Shown: in pieces, positions 55,680 through 64,000 of the stretch | How positions within the stretch are numbered: the first letter of the stretch is position 1 | How the letters are laid out: every line of letters begins with the position of its first letter | Source: Roseateles_E cavernae | Lineage (GTDB): Bacteria; Pseudomonadota; Gammaproteobacteria; Burkholderiales; Burkholderiaceae_C | Length of the DNA: 64,000 nt | Assembly (NCBI RefSeq): GCF_040187885.1 | Contig: NZ_JBDPLH010000005.1 | Location: forward strand, 124,001-188,000 | Direction: 5' to 3' | The notes under the pieces: model-generated | What the model was told of the DNA's origin: nothing | The model's input: the letters and a program-made list of their open reading frames with translations, nothing else | Database searches by the model: none | Made by a program: the position numbers and the translations under genes

Positions 55680-56527
55680 TTCAGATGACTCAGAGAACTC
55701 AGGGCCAGGGCCAGCGGAAACACCGGCAGCAAGGCATCGACCCGATCCAGCACGCCGCCATGGCCGGGCAGCAGCTGGCTGCTGTCCTTGGCACCGACGG
55801 CCCGCTTGATCAGGGACTCGAACAGATCGCCGACCACACTCATGCAGCTCAGGAACAGCAGGGCCAGCACGCCAACGGGCAAGGTCTGAGCCCGCAGCAG
55901 CAGCTGATAGAGACTGGGCGAATCGACCGCCAGTTGGCGATCAATGCCAAAAGCCCAGGCAAAGCCCAGCAGCAGCACGCCCAGCATGCCGGTCCAGACG
56001 CCCTCCCAGCTCTTGCCGGGGCTGATCGCTGGCGCCAGCTTGCGACGGCCGAAGGTCCGCCCGCCGAAATAGGCCGCGATATCGGCCATCCAGACCAGAC
56101 AGAAGATGGACAGCAGGAAATTGATGCCGACGGCCTTGGCCTGGGCCATCGCCAGCCAGGCAGCCCAGAGCGCCAGCGCGCCGAGAATCAGCCGCAAGGG
56201 CTTGGAAGCCTGCGGCCAGGCCGCCGGCCCGCCGCGCAGCGCATAGGCCCCGCCCAGCACCCAGATCAGGGCCGCCAGCCACCAGCACCAGGCCGGCGGC
56301 GCGCTCAGGCCCATGGCCAGCAAGGTCCCGGCACAAAGGCCGGCAATACCGGCGCCGAACAACAGGGCCGGCAGGCCGGGCAGACCGTTCAGCCGCGACC
56401 ACTCCCAGCCCGCTGCGGCGATCATCACCAGGGTCAGCAGCGCGAACGGCCAGGGCGAGGCCGCGAACAGGGCCGGCAGCAGAACCGCCAGCAGCACCAG
56501 GGCCGTGAGAATGCGCTGTTTGAGCAT
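55676..56527 (-). CDS. cdsA: Phosphatidate cytidylyltransferase
   Basis: A 283-aa inner-membrane enzyme making CDP-diacylglycerol, the precursor of all major phospholipids. About eight hydrophobic helices are visible, and the C-terminal signature is SVVGDLFESLIKRAVGAKDSSQLLPGHGGVLDRVDALL. It starts MLKQRILTALVLLAVLLPAL, 2 bases after uppS, and overlaps ispC by four bases. Confidence 0.95.
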   Translation of the reverse strand: MLKQRILTALVLLAVLLPALFAASPWPFALLTLVMIAAAGWEWSRLNGLPGLPALLFGAGIAGLCAGTLLAMGLSAPPAWCWWLAALIWVLGGAYALRGGPAAWPQASKPLRLILGALALWAAWLAMAQAKAVGINFLLSIFCLVWMADIAAYFGGRTFGRRKLAPAISPGKSWEGVWTGMLGVLLLGFAWAFGIDRQLAVDSPSLYQLLLRAQTLPVGVLALLFLSCMSVVGDLFESLIKRAVGAKDSSQLLPGHGGVLDRVDALLPVFPLALALSSLSHLK

Positions 56528-56529
56528 GC

Positions 56530-57276
56530 TCAGGCGCCAACCGCAGCCGGCACTTCCTTGACGCCGCCAAAGCGCCGATCACGCGCGCGGAAGGCAGCGA
56601 TCGCCGCATCCAGCTGGGCCTCGCCGAACTCCGGCCACAGGCAGTCGGAGAACACGAACTCGGTGTAAGCCACCTGCCAGAGCATGAAGTTGCTGATGCG
56701 CACCTCGCCACCGGTGCGGATGAACAGGTCCGGATCGGGCGCGTAGCTCATCGCCATGAACTCGCCGAGCTTGGCCTCGGTCATTTCCTCGGCCGGCACG
56801 CCGGCCTTGATCGCGGCCTTGGTGGCCTGCACGATGTCCCAGCGGCCGCCGTAGTTGAAGGCGACATTGAGCGTCAGCTTGCTGTTGTGGCGGGTCGAGG
56901 CCTCGGCCTCGTTCCAGGCATTGCGCAGCTTGTCGGACACCGCCTCGCGGTCGCCGACGATGCGGATGCGCACCCCCATCGCACCCATGCGCGCCAGATA
57001 GCGCGACACCGCCGCCAGCACCAGGCCCATCAGGCCCGAGACCTCGTCGCTGGGTCGCTTCCAGTTCTCGCTGGAGAAGGCAAACACGGTCAGATACTCG
57101 ATGTCGCGGTCGATGCAGGCCTGCACCACCTTGACCAGGGCATCGACGCCCTGCTTGTGGCCGAAGAAGCGCGGCAGAAAGCGCTTCTTCGCCCAGCGGC
57201 CATTGCCATCCATCACGATGGCGACGTGGCGGGGGACCGCCTTGCTCTCGATAGTCACCGCAGCGCTTCCGCTCAA
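56530..57276 (-). CDS. uppS: Undecaprenyl diphosphate synthase (cis-prenyltransferase)
   Basis: A 248-aa enzyme that adds eight isopentenyl units to farnesyl diphosphate to make the lipid carrier for peptidoglycan and O-antigen. Conserved segments: HVAIVMDGNGRWAKKR (catalytic Asp23), YLTVFAFSSENWKRP, LTLNVAFNYGGRWDI and DLFIRTGGEVRISNFMLWQVAYTEF. ATGA overlap with the frr stop. Confidence 0.96.
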   Translation of the reverse strand: MSGSAAVTIESKAVPRHVAIVMDGNGRWAKKRFLPRFFGHKQGVDALVKVVQACIDRDIEYLTVFAFSSENWKRPSDEVSGLMGLVLAAVSRYLARMGAMGVRIRIVGDREAVSDKLRNAWNEAEASTRHNSKLTLNVAFNYGGRWDIVQATKAAIKAGVPAEEMTEAKLGEFMAMSYAPDPDLFIRTGGEVRISNFMLWQVAYTEFVFSDCLWPEFGEAQLDAAIAAFRARDRRFGGVKEVPAAVGA

Positions 57277-57833
57277 ACCGCCATGATCTCGGCTTCTTTG
57301 CCGGAGATCAGCTTGTCGATCTCGGCGATCGTGCGGTCGGTCAGCTTCTGCACCTCGTCGGTGCTGCGACGCTCGTCGTCCTCGGTGATCAGCTTGTCCT
57401 TCAGCAGCTTCTTGGCCTGCTCGTTGGCGTCGCGGCGCAGATTGCGCACCGCGATCTTGGCGTCCTCACCGGCATTGCGCACCACCTTGGTCAGGTCGCG
57501 GCGGCGCTCTTCGGTCAGCGCCGGCATAGGCACGCGGATCAGATCACCCTGGGTGGCGGGGTTCAGGCCCAGATCCGACTCGCGGATCGCCTTCTCGATC
57601 TTGGCGCCCATGCCTTTTTCCCAGGGCTGGACGCTGATCGTGCGGGCATCGACCAGGGTGACATTGGCCACCTGGGAGATCGGCACCATGGAGCCGTAAT
57701 AGTCGACGCTGACCTGGTCGAGGATGCCGGGGTGGGCGCGACCGGTGCGTATCTTCTGCAACTCGCTCTTGAAGGACTCCACCGACTTGGCCATCTTCTG
57801 TTCGGCCGTCTTCTTGATATCTGCAGTGCTCAT
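57273..57833 (-). CDS. frr: Ribosome recycling factor
   Basis: A 186-aa factor that, with EF-G, splits post-termination ribosomes. Family features: KMAKSVESFKSELQKIRTGRAHPGILDQVSVDYYG, VQPWEKGMGAKIEKAIRESDLGLNP, and the C-terminal helical DERRSTDEVQKLTDRTIAEIDKL. It lies 45 bases after pyrH. Confidence 0.97.
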   Translation of the reverse strand: MSTADIKKTAEQKMAKSVESFKSELQKIRTGRAHPGILDQVSVDYYGSMVPISQVANVTLVDARTISVQPWEKGMGAKIEKAIRESDLGLNPATQGDLIRVPMPALTEERRRDLTKVVRNAGEDAKIAVRNLRRDANEQAKKLLKDKLITEDDERRSTDEVQKLTDRTIAEIDKLISGKEAEIMAV

Positions 57834-57878
57834 GATTCTTGACCTTGCTCTGTCTTAGTCTCTAACGCGGGGCCCGCC

Positions 57879-58589
57879 TCACACGTGGACCAGCGTGCCT
57901 TCGTCTTCGCCCATCACGACGCGCTTGAGCGCACCCGGCTTGAAGATGCTGAACACCTTGATCGGCAGCTTCTGGTCGCGGCACAGCGCGAAGGCAGTGG
58001 CGTCCAGCACCTGCAGGTTCTTGGCGATGGCCTCGTCGAAGCTGATGCGCGAGTAGCGCGTGGCGTTCGGGTCCTTCTTGGGGTCGGCGCTGTAGACACC
58101 GTCCACCTTGGTGGCCTTCAGCACGATCTCGGCGCCGATCTCGGCGCCACGCAGCGCGGCGGCGGTATCGGTCGTGAAAAAGGGGTTGCCGGTGCCGGCC
58201 GCGAAGATCACCACCTTGCCTTCTTCGAGGTATTGCAAGGCCTTCGGGCGCACATAGGGCTCGACCACCTGTTCGATCGCGATGGCCGACATCACGCGGG
58301 CCGTCATGCCTTCCTGGCGCATCGTGTCGGCCAGGGCCAGCGAATTCATCACCGTGGCCAGCATGCCCATGTAGTCGGCGGTGGCGCGATCCATGCCCAC
58401 CGAGCCGCCGGCGACGCCGCGGAAGATGTTGCCGCCGCCGATCACGACGGCCACCTCGACGCCCATTTGCGTGATCTCCCGCACCTCCTGCACCATGCGC
58501 ACGATGGTGGCGCGGTTGATGCCGTAGGCGTCGTCGCCCATCAGGGCCTCGCCGGAGAGTTTGAGCAGGATGCGTTTATGCGCGGGCAT
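57879..58589 (-). CDS. pyrH: UMP kinase
   Basis: A 236-aa hexameric amino-acid-kinase-fold enzyme phosphorylating UMP to UDP. Motifs: RILLKLSGEALMGD, VVIGGGNIFRG, the RATADYMGMLATVMN nucleotide/allosteric region, and VIFAAGTGNPFFTTDTAAALRGAEI. GAGG precedes the ATG. Located between tsf and frr in the standard order. Confidence 0.97.
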   Translation of the reverse strand: MPAHKRILLKLSGEALMGDDAYGINRATIVRMVQEVREITQMGVEVAVVIGGGNIFRGVAGGSVGMDRATADYMGMLATVMNSLALADTMRQEGMTARVMSAIAIEQVVEPYVRPKALQYLEEGKVVIFAAGTGNPFFTTDTAAALRGAEIGAEIVLKATKVDGVYSADPKKDPNATRYSRISFDEAIAKNLQVLDATAFALCRDQKLPIKVFSIFKPGALKRVVMGEDEGTLVHV

Positions 58590-58663
58590 TCTTACCTCGT
58601 CAATGCTGTTGAGTGCCGCGATTCTTCCAGACCTCGTGGGTCCAAAGTCGCGGGCACAAGTGT

Positions 58664-58686
58664 AAAGGGCGCCACTGGCGCCCTTT
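58664..58686 (-). terminator. Hairpin between tsf and pyrH
   Basis: AAAGGGCGCC (58664-58673) and GGCGCCCTTT (58677-58686) form a 10-base stem with a three-base loop, 15 bases after tsf. The T run after it on the minus strand is short, so it is probably a partial terminator allowing some read-through to pyrH. Confidence 0.6.
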
Positions 58687-58700
58687 ATTTCTGCCGGGGC

Positions 58701-59597
58701 TTACTGCCCCTTGGCGGCGGCCACCTGAGCGGCCACCTCGGCGGCGAAGTCGTCCACCTTCTTCTCGATGCCCTCACCCACCACGTACAGGGTGAAGCCC
58801 TTCACCGTGGTGGCCTTGTCCTTGAGCATCGCGCCCACGGTCTGCTTGCCGTCGGCGGCCTTCACGAAGACCTGGTCCAGCAGCGAGACTTCCTTCAGGA
58901 ACTTCTGCACCGAACCCTCGACCATCTTGGCGACGATGTCGGCCGGCTTGCCGGACTCGGCAGCCTTCTCGGCAGCGATCTTGCGCTCCTTCTCGACCAG
59001 CTCGGCCGGCACATCGGCCGACGACAGCGCGGCCGGCTTCATCGCGGCGATATGCATGGCGACGTCCTTGGCGGCGACTTCGTCACCGTCGAACTCGACC
59101 ACCACGCCGATGCGGGTGCCGTGCAGATAGGAAGCCAGCTTGGCACCCGAGGCGTAGCGCTGGAAGCGGCGGATCGACATGTTCTCGCCGATCTTGCCGA
59201 TCAGGCCCTTGCGCACATCTTCCACGGTCGGGCCGAAGCCTTCTTGCGACAGCGGCAGGGCCGACAGCGCGGCCACGTCGGCCGGCGCCTGCTCGGCGAT
59301 CAGGCCGGCACAGGCGTTGACGAAAGCCAGGAAGGCGTCGTTCTTCGAGACGAAGTCGGTCTCGCAGTTGACTTCCAGCAGCGCGCCATTGGCACCGACC
59401 ACGGCGGTGGCAACCACGCCTTCGGCGGTCACGCGCGACGAAGCCTTGCCGGCCTTGTTGCCCAGCTTGACACGCAGGATTTCCTCGGCACGGACCAGAT
59501 CGCCTTCGGCTTCGGTCAGGGCCTTCTTGCATTCCATCATCGGTGCATCGGTGCGGGCGCGCAGCTCGCCGACCATGCTTGCGGTAATAGCAGCCAT
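58701..59597 (-). CDS. tsf: Elongation factor Ts
   Basis: A 298-aa guanine nucleotide exchange factor for EF-Tu. The N-terminal domain is standard (VGELRARTDAPMMECKKALTEAEGDLVRAEEILR) and the core includes NCETDFVSKNDAFLAFV. GGAG precedes the ATG. It follows rpsB after an attenuator. Confidence 0.97.
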   Translation of the reverse strand: MAAITASMVGELRARTDAPMMECKKALTEAEGDLVRAEEILRVKLGNKAGKASSRVTAEGVVATAVVGANGALLEVNCETDFVSKNDAFLAFVNACAGLIAEQAPADVAALSALPLSQEGFGPTVEDVRKGLIGKIGENMSIRRFQRYASGAKLASYLHGTRIGVVVEFDGDEVAAKDVAMHIAAMKPAALSSADVPAELVEKERKIAAEKAAESGKPADIVAKMVEGSVQKFLKEVSLLDQVFVKAADGKQTVGAMLKDKATTVKGFTLYVVGEGIEKKVDDFAAEVAAQVAAAKGQ

Positions 59598-59669
59598 TTT
59601 CTTTCTCCGTTTCTTGCGAGCGCCGTGTGCTTTCGCCCCACCGCACCCTTTTGCATTTGCTTTGAAAAA

Positions 59670-59690
59670 AGGGGGCTGAACTCAGCCCCC
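59670..59690 (-). terminator. Attenuator between rpsB and tsf
   Basis: GGGGGCTG (59671-59678) pairs with CAGCCCCC (59683-59690); on the minus strand the stem is followed directly by six T. A Rho-independent terminator or attenuator that would lower tsf relative to rpsB expression, as known in E. coli. Confidence 0.85.
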
Positions 59691-59711
59691 TCTCACCTAG
59701 GCGCTGAAGGC

Positions 59712-60458
59712 TTAAGCGCCTTCGCTGACTTCCACGAACTCGTCGCCGGCCGGGGCCACGGCTTGCACCAGCTCGTTGCCGGCGTTGGCACGGCCTTCCA
59801 GCACCGCGTCGGCCACGGCCTTGGCGTACAGGGCCACGGCCTTGGCCGAGTCATCGTTGCCGGGGATCACGTAGTCGATACCTTCGGGCGAGTGGTTGGT
59901 GTCAACCACGCCGATCACCGGAATGCCCAGCTTCTTGGCTTCGGCCACGGCAATCTTGTGATAGCCGACGTCGATCACGAAGATCGCGTCCGGCAGGGCG
60001 CCCATGTCCTGGATGCCGCCGATGTTCTTTTCCAGCTTGGCCAGGTCACGCTGGAACATCAGCGCTTCCTTCTTGATCGCGGGCTGGGTGCCGGCGTCGA
60101 CCTGGGCTTGCATGTCCTTCAGGTTCTTCAGCGAGCCCTTGACCGTCTTAAAATTGGTCATCATGCCGCCCAGCCAACGCTGGTCGACATAAGGCACGCC
60201 GGCGCGCTGGGCTTCCAGGGCGATCACTTCACGGGCTTGGCGCTTGGTGCCGATCATCAGCACGGTGCCGCGCTTGGCGGACAGCTGGCGCACGAACTTC
60301 ATCGCCTCTTCGAACGCGGGCAGCGTCTTCTCGAGGTTGATGATGTGAATCTTGTTGCGATGGCCGTAGATATACGGGGCCATCTTGGGGTTCCAGAAGC
60401 GGGTTTGGTGACCAAAGTGGACGCCGGCTTCCAGCATTTCACGCATCGTAACGGACAT
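59712..60458 (-). CDS. rpsB: 30S ribosomal protein S2 (uS2)
   Basis: A 248-aa ribosomal protein: MREMLEAGVHFGHQTRFWNPKMAPYIYGHRNKIHIINLEKT at the start, VPYVDQRWLGGMMTNFKTV, and DAIFVIDVGYHKIAVAEAKKLGIPVIGVVDTNHSPEGIDYVIPGNDD. GGAG precedes the ATG. First gene of the long minus-strand cluster that continues to 45454. Confidence 0.97.
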   Translation of the reverse strand: MSVTMREMLEAGVHFGHQTRFWNPKMAPYIYGHRNKIHIINLEKTLPAFEEAMKFVRQLSAKRGTVLMIGTKRQAREVIALEAQRAGVPYVDQRWLGGMMTNFKTVKGSLKNLKDMQAQVDAGTQPAIKKEALMFQRDLAKLEKNIGGIQDMGALPDAIFVIDVGYHKIAVAEAKKLGIPVIGVVDTNHSPEGIDYVIPGNDDSAKAVALYAKAVADAVLEGRANAGNELVQAVAPAGDEFVEVSEGA

Positions 60459-60738
60459 GGGTAACTCCGAAGGTTGTGTCTAAAATCCGGCTCGAATTGC
60501 CCTGCACACTTCAAGCAGCAGCAACACCTTTCGATAGCCGGTTTGCGATTAGTTTTGCGTTGCCTCCCGCCCGGATGAGCAGACTCGCAAACAGCAAAAC
60601 CCAAAGAGTATACACGACCCATGCCCCACAACCTGAGCGGCGCCCCGCAAGGCCTGCACAGCGGCCCCGTGCGAGCCGCCGACGCGATGCAAGAACCTGT
60701 GGCCGCCGAGCCCGCCGATCAGAAGCGGGGAGGCTGAG
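60459..60738. promoter_or_regulatory. Divergent rpsB / dadA-like gene region
   Basis: A 280-base gap that must hold the rpsB promoter and a promoter for the rightward genes. On the plus strand TATACA at 60609-60614 is a fair -10 without a good -35. I cannot assign the rpsB promoter with confidence. A 38-codon open frame lies at 60621-60737 (listed separately). Confidence 0.4.
60621..60737 (+). CDS. Possible 38-residue small protein upstream of the dadA-like gene
   Basis: An ATG frame ending in TGA one base before the next gene's ATG (TGAGATG). The peptide (MPHNLSGAPQGLHSGPVRAA...) has no recognisable motif, signal or membrane segment. It has no ribosome site, but a -10-like TATACA ends seven bases before the ATG, so a transcript could begin at or near the start codon (leaderless). 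The tight junction with the downstream gene would suit translational coupling. It could equally be untranslated leader. Confidence 0.2.
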   Translation: MPHNLSGAPQGLHSGPVRAADAMQEPVAAEPADQKRGG

Positions 60739-62076
60739 ATGCGCATCGCAGTCATAGGCGCCGGCATCATCGGCGTCAGCACCGCCTACGAGCTCGGCGC
60801 GGACGGCCACGAGGTCACCGTGTTCGAGCGCAGCGGCAGCGTCGCGGCCGAGACCAGCTTTGCCAACGCCGGCATCGTCGCGCCCGGCTATGTCGGCCCC
60901 TGGGCCGCACCGGGCATGCCGGGCAAGCTGCTGCGCCAGCTGTTCGCCAGCCATGCCGCGGCGCGGCTGGGCGGCCCGCCCAGCGCCGCCACACTGGCCT
61001 GGCTGTGGCGCTGGTGGCGGGCCTGCAAGCCCAAGACCCATGCCACGAACCGGCGCCGCATGCATGGGCTGGCGGCTTACAGCGCCGAGCGCCTGCGCAT
61101 GCTGCGCCAGCAGCTGCAGCTGGACTACGAGCGCGCCGACGGCTATCTGGTGCTGCTGCGCAGCGCGCGCGAGCTGGCCGCGGCCCAGCCGGGCCTGCAA
61201 CTGCTGGGCGAGCTCGGTGTGGCCCACAAGCTGCTGGACGCCACTCAATGCCGGGCCGTCGAGCCCGGCCTGAATCCGGACACCGCACTGGCCGGCGGCA
61301 TTCATCTGGCGCAGGACGAGGTCGGCAACTGCCGCCAGTTCACCCATCTGCTGCGCGGTGAGGCCCAGCGTCTGGGCGTGCGCTTTCGTTTCCACACGAC
61401 GGTGCGCCGCATCGAGCCGGGCAGCGCGCCGCTGCTGGTGCATGAGTACACGCCACCCGACGAGGGTCAGATCGTGCGCAACGAGGCCGCCAGCCGCGAA
61501 GGTCCGTCCACCCTGCCCCAGCCCATCGAGCCGCAGCAGGAGCGCTTCGATGCCATCATCGTCTGCGCCGCGATGGGCTCGGCCACGCTGCTGCGCCCAC
61601 TGGGCCTGAAGCTGCCGCTGGCCGCCGTGCACGGCTACTCGATCACCGCGCCGCTGCGCCAGCTCGAGGCCCACCCCGATCTGGGGCCGCGCGCCGGCCT
61701 GATGGACGAGCGCTACAAGGTCGCGATCAGCCGTATCGGCCAGCGCGTGCGCGTGGCCGGCAGCGCCGAGCTGGGCGGCGATCCGGCCACCTTCAATGCC
61801 AAGTCCATCGCCACCCTGCACAAGGTGCTGCACGACTGGTTTCCCGGCGCCACGCACACAACGCAGACGCAGCGCTGGAAGGGTGCTCGCCCGATGCTGC
61901 CCGACGGCCCGCCGGTGCTGGGCGCCAGCGGCGCGGCCGGCGTCTGGCTGAACCTCGGCCACGGCAGCAGCGGCTGGGCGCTGGCCTGCGGTTCGGCGCG
62001 CGTGCTGGCCGATCAGCTCGCGGGGCTATCACCGGGCGTCGATGTCGAGGGCCTGGACATCGGCCGTTTGCGCTAA
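60739..62076 (+). CDS. FAD-dependent D-amino-acid dehydrogenase (DadA-like)
   Basis: A 445-aa oxidoreductase of the DAO family. It starts with the FAD dinucleotide motif (RIAVIGAGIIGVSTAYELGADGHEVTVFE), followed by ETSFANAGIVAPGYVGPWAAPGMP, typical of DadA, and ends with the second FAD contact (GVWLNLGHGSSGWALACGSARVLADQLAG). DadA oxidises D-amino acids, mainly D-alanine, to keto acids at the inner membrane. Compared with E. coli DadA (432 aa) it has a Pro/Glu-rich insertion near residues 235-270. The enzyme is probably a DadA, but other D-amino acids are possible. nnr follows 9 bases later. Confidence 0.87.
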   Translation: MRIAVIGAGIIGVSTAYELGADGHEVTVFERSGSVAAETSFANAGIVAPGYVGPWAAPGMPGKLLRQLFASHAAARLGGPPSAATLAWLWRWWRACKPKTHATNRRRMHGLAAYSAERLRMLRQQLQLDYERADGYLVLLRSARELAAAQPGLQLLGELGVAHKLLDATQCRAVEPGLNPDTALAGGIHLAQDEVGNCRQFTHLLRGEAQRLGVRFRFHTTVRRIEPGSAPLLVHEYTPPDEGQIVRNEAASREGPSTLPQPIEPQQERFDAIIVCAAMGSATLLRPLGLKLPLAAVHGYSITAPLRQLEAHPDLGPRAGLMDERYKVAISRIGQRVRVAGSAELGGDPATFNAKSIATLHKVLHDWFPGATHTTQTQRWKGARPMLPDGPPVLGASGAAGVWLNLGHGSSGWALACGSARVLADQLAGLSPGVDVEGLDIGRLR

Positions 62077-62085
62077 TCTGCCCTC

Positions 62086-63600
62086 ATGCGCCCCGCCCTG
62101 CGATCGCTCGAGCACCTGCCGCTGCATCGCACGGCCAGCAGCCGCACGATCGAGGCCCAGGCCTTGCAGGCGACCCGACCTCACGAGCTGATGCAGCGCG
62201 CCGGCGCCGCCATCGCCAAGCTGGCGCTGGCACTGCAACCGCATGCCCGCCAGATCTGGTTGCTGTGCGGGCCCGGCAACAACGGCGGCGACGGCCTGGT
62301 GGCCGCCCGGCTGCTGCAGGCCGCCGGCAAGCAGGTGCGCATCAGCCTGTGCAGCACTGCCGGCCGCGCCGCGCCACCCGATGCCGGCTGGGCTTTGCAG
62401 CAGGCGCAGGCGGCCGGCCTGGCGATCGAGACGGTGCTGCCGACCAGCCCGCCCAAGGCCGATCTACTGATCGACGCCCTGCTGGGTATGGGACTGAGCC
62501 GCACTCCCGACGGCGCCGTCGCCGAAGCGATTCGCCTGATCAACCACCACCCTGCGCCGACGCTGGCGGTGGACCTGCCCAGCGGCATGGATGGCGACAG
62601 CGGCCGGGCCTCGCTGAGCGTGCAGGCGCAGCACACGCTGGCGCTGCTGAGCTTGAAGCCCGGCCTGTTCACGGCCGAGGGCCGCAGCCTGTGCGGCGAG
62701 ATCTGGTGGGACGATTTGGGCCACCTACCGGCCGGCAGCGCCGATGCGCAGCTGCTGGGGCGGCAGGCCTTGCGCGACTGGCGGCGACTCAGCGGACCGC
62801 GCGGGCACGCCAGCCACAAGGGCAGCTGGGGCGATGTGCTGGTGGTCGGCGGTGCCGCCGGCATGCGCGGCGCCGCCTGGCTGGCGGCGCGCGCGGCCCT
62901 GGCGGCGGGCGCCGGCCGCGTCTACGCCTGCCTGCTGCAGGCCGAGGCCGGGGTCGCCGCGCCGCAGGACCGGCCCGAGCTGATGAACTGGTCGGAATCA
63001 CTGCTGCAGTTCCCGGACAGCTGGCAGCACCATATCGTGGTGGCAGGCTGCGGCGGCGGCGCGGCGATCGCGGCCCCCTTGCCCGATCTGCTGCGGCACG
63101 CCCGCCGCCTGGTGCTGGATGCCGACGCGCTCAATGCCATCGCCGCCGACGCCCATCTGCGCCAGTTGCTGCGCGGGCGCCAGAGCCTGGGTCACCCCAG
63201 CCTGCTGACCCCACACCCCTTGGAGGCTGCACGACTTCTGCAGGCCGATACCCCCCAGGTACAGGCCGACCGGCTCGGCGCCGCACAGGCGCTGAGCCTG
63301 GAATTCGGCTGCACCGTGCTGCTGAAGGGCTCGGGCACGGTGATCGCCAGCCCGCAGCAAGTGCCGGCCATCAACGGCAGCGGCAGTGCGGCGCTGGCGA
63401 CAGCCGGCACCGGCGATGTGCTGGCCGGCTGGCTGGGCGGCTTGTGGGCGCAATATCGCGGCGACGACCCGGCCGCCACTCACACCCTCGCCTGCGCCGC
63501 CGCCTGCTGGCACGGGCTGGCGGGCGACGCCCAAAAAGGCGGCCCGCTGAGGGCCGCCGATCTGATCGAGGGCATGCACGCGCTGCACGCCAGCGACTGA
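62086..63600 (+). CDS. nnr: Bifunctional NAD(P)H-hydrate epimerase / dehydratase
   Basis: A 504-aa metabolite-repair enzyme. The N-terminal YjeF_N half (1 to about 215) epimerises hydrated NAD(P)H (WLLCGPGNNGGDGLVAARLL; DLLIDALLGMGLSR; TLAVDLPSGMDGDSG). The C-terminal ribokinase-like half (about 230-504) is the ADP-dependent dehydratase (HKGSWGDVLVVGGAAGMRGA; LDADALNAIA; LLTPHPLEAARLL; VLLKGSGTVIASP; SAALATAGTGDVLAGWLGG). All core motifs are present. It starts 9 bases after the dadA-like gene, same strand. Confidence 0.95.
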   Translation: MRPALRSLEHLPLHRTASSRTIEAQALQATRPHELMQRAGAAIAKLALALQPHARQIWLLCGPGNNGGDGLVAARLLQAAGKQVRISLCSTAGRAAPPDAGWALQQAQAAGLAIETVLPTSPPKADLLIDALLGMGLSRTPDGAVAEAIRLINHHPAPTLAVDLPSGMDGDSGRASLSVQAQHTLALLSLKPGLFTAEGRSLCGEIWWDDLGHLPAGSADAQLLGRQALRDWRRLSGPRGHASHKGSWGDVLVVGGAAGMRGAAWLAARAALAAGAGRVYACLLQAEAGVAAPQDRPELMNWSESLLQFPDSWQHHIVVAGCGGGAAIAAPLPDLLRHARRLVLDADALNAIAADAHLRQLLRGRQSLGHPSLLTPHPLEAARLLQADTPQVQADRLGAAQALSLEFGCTVLLKGSGTVIASPQQVPAINGSGSAALATAGTGDVLAGWLGGLWAQYRGDDPAATHTLACAAACWHGLAGDAQKGGPLRAADLIEGMHALHASD

Positions 63601-63606
63601 GGCCGC

Positions 63607-64000
63607 TCAGCGGCGCTTGCGCGTCTCGGTGCTCTTGACGCCGCCGGCGCGCGCCGTCTTGCGCGCCGCCTTGACCGGGTGGGCCGCCGACTTGGCGCCC
63701 TTGCCTCCGCTCTTGCCGCCCGCCTTGCGCCCCGCCCTGAGCTCGGCCTTGAGCTCACGGTCCTGGCGACGCACCTGCTCCAGCGCCTCGCTGGCCGATT
63801 CGGGCGCGAGCGCTGCGGCCCGGTCGCTGGCGCCTTTGTCGCGCAGTGCCCGTGCCACCAGGCGCGCCTCGTCCGTGTCCTGCACCAGACGGAAGTCGAT
63901 CTTGCGGCCGTCCAGGTCGACCCGGCTGACCTGCACGCGTACCTTGGCGCCGGTCGCGTAGCGGATGCCGGTGCGCTCGCCGCGCAGCTCCTGGCGCACC
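63607..64000 (-). CDS. rnr: Ribonuclease R, C-terminal fragment (cut by window edge)
   Basis: About 130 C-terminal residues are in the window; the gene runs off the right edge. The visible part is the end of the S1 RNA-binding domain (RYATGAKVRVQVSRVDLDGRKIDFRLV) followed by a basic Lys/Ala/Gly-rich tail ending ESTETRKRR-like (KSTETRKRR). This matches the end of RNase R, a 3'-5' exoribonuclease degrading structured RNA. The catalytic domain is outside the window, so the assignment rests on the S1 end and basic tail. It is convergent with nnr, six bases apart. Confidence 0.85.
   Translation of the reverse strand, partial: VRQELRGERTGIRYATGAKVRVQVSRVDLDGRKIDFRLVQDTDEARLVARALRDKGASDRAAALAPESASEALEQVRRQDRELKAELRAGRKAGGKSGGKGAKSAAHPVKAARKTARAGGVKSTETRKRR

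Noticed and set aside
57885..60464. 859-codon open frame antisense to pyrH, tsf and rpsB
   Set aside because: It spans three known genes and their terminators on the other strand. Its composition is that of a GC shadow frame.

Overview
The window looks like chromosomal core DNA of a high-GC betaproteobacterium in the order Burkholderiales, probably near Roseateles, Mitsuaria, Rubrivivax or Leptothrix. This is inferred from gene order (rpsB-tsf-pyrH-frr-uppS-cdsA-ispC-rseP-bamA-skp-lpxD-fabZ-lpxA-lpxB-rnhB; grpE-dnaK-dnaJ with hslR; dnaG-rpoD; rpsF-priB-rpsR-rplI then dnaB), from tct tricarboxylate and PEP synthase/PpsR genes, and from two PEP-CTERM surface proteins. I see no IS element, prophage, CRISPR array, rRNA or tRNA gene. 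One 147-base run of N (31755-31901) interrupts a radical SAM gene.

Layout. 1-4155: start of a probable Ser/Thr kinase cut by the window edge, and hrpA. 4407-6527: subtilisin-like PEP-CTERM protease. 6634-9907: argA, an Fe-S protection protein (YggX type), an orphan periplasmic ferric-iron binding protein behind a Fur-like palindrome, and a small H-NS family protein. 10114-16590: membrane GGDEF-EAL protein, dnaG and rpoD, with a long structured rpoD leader. 16747-18819: class III cyclase-FHA fusion and hemH. 18772-21546: large repetitive PEP-CTERM protein whose 3' end overlaps hemH. 21647-26875: tctCBA facing the tctDE two-component system. 26905-31282: hslR, grpE, dnaK, dnaJ with two sigma-32 type promoters. 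31283-35675: radical SAM gene, dnaB, and rpsF-priB-rpsR-rplI. 35859-41094: VC_2705-type symporter, then an acyl desaturase with its ferredoxin reductase, divergent from a FabR-type repressor. 41158-45465: ppsA divergent from ppsR, then a DMT permease. 45454-60458: a long minus-strand envelope and translation cluster with many 1-4 base stop/start overlaps, which implies translational coupling. 60739-64000: dadA-like oxidoreductase, nnr, and the 3' end of rnr.

Functional themes are replication and transcription (dnaG, dnaB, priB, rpoD), protein folding (hslR, grpE, dnaK, dnaJ, skp, bamA, rseP), lipid A and membrane lipid synthesis (lpxA/B/D, fabZ, cdsA, uppS, ispC, desaturase, fabR), and PEP/tricarboxylate carbon flow. 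Most of the window is ordinary core genome. The less usual items are the S8 protease with an autotransporter-style repeat but a PEP-CTERM tail, the repeat-rich PEP-CTERM protein, the cyclase-FHA fusion, potential RNA structures ahead of rpoD and dnaK, and a scaffold gap whose length does not fit the gene it interrupts. I do not see a clearly new multi-gene system.
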